Assembly: GCA_004211235.1 (NCBI GenBank)
Contig: SEEY01000144.1
Span: forward strand, 1 to 8,443
Source: Rubrivivax sp.
GTDB lineage: Bacteria > Pseudomonadota > Gammaproteobacteria > Burkholderiales > Burkholderiaceae
Reading direction: 5' to 3'
Length of the DNA: 8,443 nucleotides
Part shown: piece by piece, positions 6,661 to 8,443 of the stretch
How positions within the stretch are numbered: position 1 is the first letter of the stretch
How the letters are laid out: every line of letters starts with the position of its first letter
The notes under the pieces: generated by a model
Seen by the model: only the letters and a program-made list of their open reading frames with translations
The model's database searches: none
Told to the model about the DNA's origin: nothing
Translations under genes and position numbers: made by a program

Positions 6661-8348
6661 TGCCGTTCGAACTGCCAGCGCTGGTCGGCCGCGGCACCGG
6701 CCAGTGAGGGTTCCACATAAGCCTGCACGACCCGCAATGAATTCGGGTTCAGGAACTCGATGAAGTCCCGGCCGCCGGCGTCGGGCTGGGCCTCGGCGAA
6801 CAGCCGCTCGTACAGCCGCACCTCGGCGGCCACGGCCTCATGCGCGCCCACCCAGCCGATGGTGCCCTTGACCTTGACGGCATCCGCACCCGGTGTGCCG
6901 CTCTTGGTGTCGGGGATGACGGTGGCCAGCGCGGCGGTGATGTTGCCGTCGGCATCCTTCTCGGCCCCGGTGCATTCGATGATGAACCCGGCCTTCAGGC
7001 GCACCTTGTTGGCCGGGAACAGCCTGAAGTAACCCTTGGGCGGCACTTCGACGAAGTCTTCCGCCTCGATCCACAGCTCGGGGCCGAGGGAGAACTTGCG
7101 CAGGCCCAGCTCGGGCTTGTGCGGATGGGCAGCGGTCTCGCATGGCTCGCGGTGCTCCGTCGAACCGAAGACTTCGGCGTAGTTCGTCAGCTTGAGCTTG
7201 AGCGGCTGCAGCACGGCGAAGGCGCGCGGTGCCTGCGGCTCCAGGTCGGCACGCAGGGCCTGGTCGAGCACGGTGTCGTCGATCCAGGCGTTCTGCTTGC
7301 TGGCGCCGGTGGCCTCCACCATCGCGCGCACGCTGGCCGGCGTGAAGCCGCGACGGCGCAGGCCCACCAGCGTCGGCATGCGCGGGTCGTCCCAGCCGTT
7401 GACATGACCTTCCTCGACGAGCTGGCGCAGCTTGCGCTTGCTGGTGACGACGTAGTTCAGGTTCAGTCGGCCGAATTCGATCTGCTGCGGCAGCGGCCGG
7501 GCCAGCAGGCCGAGGTCCGCCAGGTGTTCCAGCAGCCAGTCGTAGAAGGGCCGCTGGTCTTCGAACTCCAGCGTGCAGATGCTGTGGGTGATGCGCTCCA
7601 GCGCGTCCTCGATGGGGTGGGCGAAGGTGTACATCGGGTAGATGCACCACTTGGCGCCGGTCGCGTGGTGTTCCGCATGCTTGATGCGGTAGAGCGTCGG
7701 ATCGCGCAGGTTGATGTTGGGCGAGGCCATGTCGATCTTGGCGCGCAGCACCATCGCGCCATCGGCATGCTTGCCGTCGCGCATCTCGCGCAGGCGGGCC
7801 AGGTTCTCGGCCGGTGTGCGGCTGCGGAAGGGGCTGTCCACGCCCGGGCGGCCGAAGTCGCCGCGGTTGGCGCGCATGTCCTCGGCGCTCTGCTCATCGA
7901 CATAGGCATGGCCGGCGTTGACGAGGGCCTCCGCGGCGGCGTACATGAAGTCGAAATAGCTGCTGGCCTCGTAGAGGTTGTCGCCCCAGCTCCAGCCCAG
8001 CCAGGTCACCATCTCCTTGATGGCGTTGACGTACTCCAGCTCCTCCTTCTCGGGGTTGGTGTCGTCGAAGCGCAGGTGGCAGGCGCCGCCGTAGTCGCGC
8101 GCCAGGCCGAAGTTCAGGCAGATGCTCTTGGCATGGCCGACGTGCAGATAGCCGTTCGGCTCGGGCGGGAAGCGGGTGCGGATGCGCGCCTCGTCCAGCG
8201 GGCCTGCGGCGTGGTGGGCGGCGTCGCCCGGCGTGCCGGCGAAATGGCGGCCGGCGAAGGCGCCGGTGTCGAGGTCGTGCTCGATGCGCTGGCGAAGGAA
8301 GTTGCTCGCTGGGGCGGCGGGGGCGGCAGGTGCAGCGGGGTTGCTCAT
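6570..8348 (-). CDS. glnS: Glutaminyl-tRNA synthetase
   Basis: Class I synthetase that charges tRNA-Gln with glutamine in the cytoplasm. Of 592 residues, seen: an Ala/Pro-rich leader (4-14), SNFLRQ and the catalytic Rossmann fold with PPEPNGYLHVGH (61-72, HIGH motif 69-72). Also seen: CLNFGLARDY, RFDDTNPEKE, LRAKIDMASPN, the KWCIYPMY and THSICTLEF segments, and the KMSKS-type loop as TSKRK (302-306). The C-terminal beta-barrel anticodon-binding part runs from about 370 and ends PVFNKITGLKDGFTK. It is about 38 residues longer than E. coli GlnRS (554), largely from the Ala/Pro leader and a segment of about 20 residues before the HIGH region (about 30-57). The TSKRK form instead of MSKRK is, to my recollection, usual in related bacteria. 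The ATG at 8348 has only a weak upstream purine stretch. The presence of GlnRS implies direct Gln-tRNA charging, not solely the GatCAB route. Confidence 0.98.
   Translation of the reverse strand: MSNPAAPAAPAAPASNFLRQRIEHDLDTGAFAGRHFAGTPGDAAHHAAGPLDEARIRTRFPPEPNGYLHVGHAKSICLNFGLARDYGGACHLRFDDTNPEKEELEYVNAIKEMVTWLGWSWGDNLYEASSYFDFMYAAAEALVNAGHAYVDEQSAEDMRANRGDFGRPGVDSPFRSRTPAENLARLREMRDGKHADGAMVLRAKIDMASPNINLRDPTLYRIKHAEHHATGAKWCIYPMYTFAHPIEDALERITHSICTLEFEDQRPFYDWLLEHLADLGLLARPLPQQIEFGRLNLNYVVTSKRKLRQLVEEGHVNGWDDPRMPTLVGLRRRGFTPASVRAMVEATGASKQNAWIDDTVLDQALRADLEPQAPRAFAVLQPLKLKLTNYAEVFGSTEHREPCETAAHPHKPELGLRKFSLGPELWIEAEDFVEVPPKGYFRLFPANKVRLKAGFIIECTGAEKDADGNITAALATVIPDTKSGTPGADAVKVKGTIGWVGAHEAVAAEVRLYERLFAEAQPDAGGRDFIEFLNPNSLRVVQAYVEPSLAGAAADQRWQFERHGYFVTDRVDHRADKPVFNKITGLKDGFTK
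8307..8339 (-). repeat. Ala-Ala-Pro coding microrepeat at the GlnRS N-terminus
   Basis: Residues 4-14 are encoded by about three and a half imperfect 9-bp units (Pro-Ala-Ala). It is a GC-rich simple repeat within coding sequence and in frame, so unit gain or loss would keep the frame. Likely a dispensable flexible tail. Confidence 0.7.
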
Positions 8349-8368
8349 CGTCGGCTCTGGAAATGGGA

Positions 8369-8390
8369 GCGGGCCGTGTTCCAGGCCCGC
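8369..8390 (-). promoter_or_regulatory. Hairpin in the glnS 5' leader
   Basis: GCGGGCC (8369-8375) and GGCCCGC (8384-8390) form a perfect 7-bp, all-GC stem with an 8-nt loop. It lies 21-42 bp upstream of the glnS ATG and just downstream of the candidate -10 element, so it would sit near the 5' end of the mRNA. It could stabilise the transcript, act as an operator dyad, or be incidental in GC-rich DNA. Confidence 0.55.
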
Positions 8391-8400
8391 GATGCCGGCG

Positions 8401-8406
8401 ATTCTA
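8401..8406 (-). promoter_or_regulatory. Candidate -10 element of glnS
   Basis: On the minus strand this reads TAGAAT, five of six matches to TATAAT, and it is the only AT-rich hexamer in the 95 bp upstream of glnS. No good -35 hexamer is seen 16-18 bp further upstream. The predicted leader would be about 45-50 nt and include the hairpin. Confidence 0.4.
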
Positions 8407-8443
8407 AGGACGCTACCGCTCCAGCCGCAGCGGCAGCCGCACA

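Noticed and set aside
7431..7445. Apparent defect in the GlnRS KMSKS loop (TSKRK)
   Set aside because: The lysines and serine that matter are present, and a threonine at the first position fits related GlnRS enzymes; it is not a sign of an inactive enzyme.

Overview
The window reads as ordinary, GC-rich, densely coded proteobacterial chromosome. Protein-level resemblance of the GlnRS, DbpA and small conserved ORF to betaproteobacterial versions suggests Burkholderiales, perhaps the Roseateles/Rubrivivax/Leptothrix neighbourhood. This assignment is inference from sequence style; there is no rRNA or other marker here. No mobile element, CRISPR array, tRNA or prophage gene is visible, and I do not see a new multi-gene system.

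Layout: (1) 1-446, minus: 5' two thirds of a 1-Cys peroxiredoxin gene that runs off the left edge. (2) 447-618: divergent promoter region with a 9-bp tandem repeat in the peroxiredoxin leader. (3) 619-3194, plus: a two-gene unit of an exported dipeptidyl-peptidase IV-type S9 peptidase and a SUI1/YciH-type translation factor, joined by a 4-bp ATGA overlap. (4) 3231-3728, minus: a 165-residue single-pass membrane protein of unknown function, convergent with yciH. (5) 3729-3860: a second divergent region with short palindromes. (6) 3861-5261, plus: dbpA, a DEAD-box RNA helicase of large-subunit ribosome assembly. (7) 5334-6230, plus: an orphan periplasmic-binding-protein-like gene with a Tat-like signal and no transporter partners. 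(8) 6348-6560, plus: a 70-residue conserved-looking protein of unknown function. (9) 6570-8348, minus: glnS, glutaminyl-tRNA synthetase, converging on the small gene with only 9 bp between stop codons. (10) 8349-8443: glnS leader and probable promoter.

Three genes (YciH-type factor, DbpA, GlnRS) belong to translation or ribosome assembly, but they lie in separate transcription units, so the grouping is loose. The peptidase and the binding-like protein are exported; the peroxiredoxin is expected to be cytoplasmic.

The most unusual signals are structural. A perfect 14-bp inverted repeat spans the glnS stop codon, with its other arm in the conserved GlnRS coding sequence. A 7-bp hairpin lies in the glnS leader. 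Three plus-strand genes lack a Shine-Dalgarno sequence and have a -10-like hexamer ending exactly 6 nt before the start codon, a geometry that suggests leaderless transcripts.
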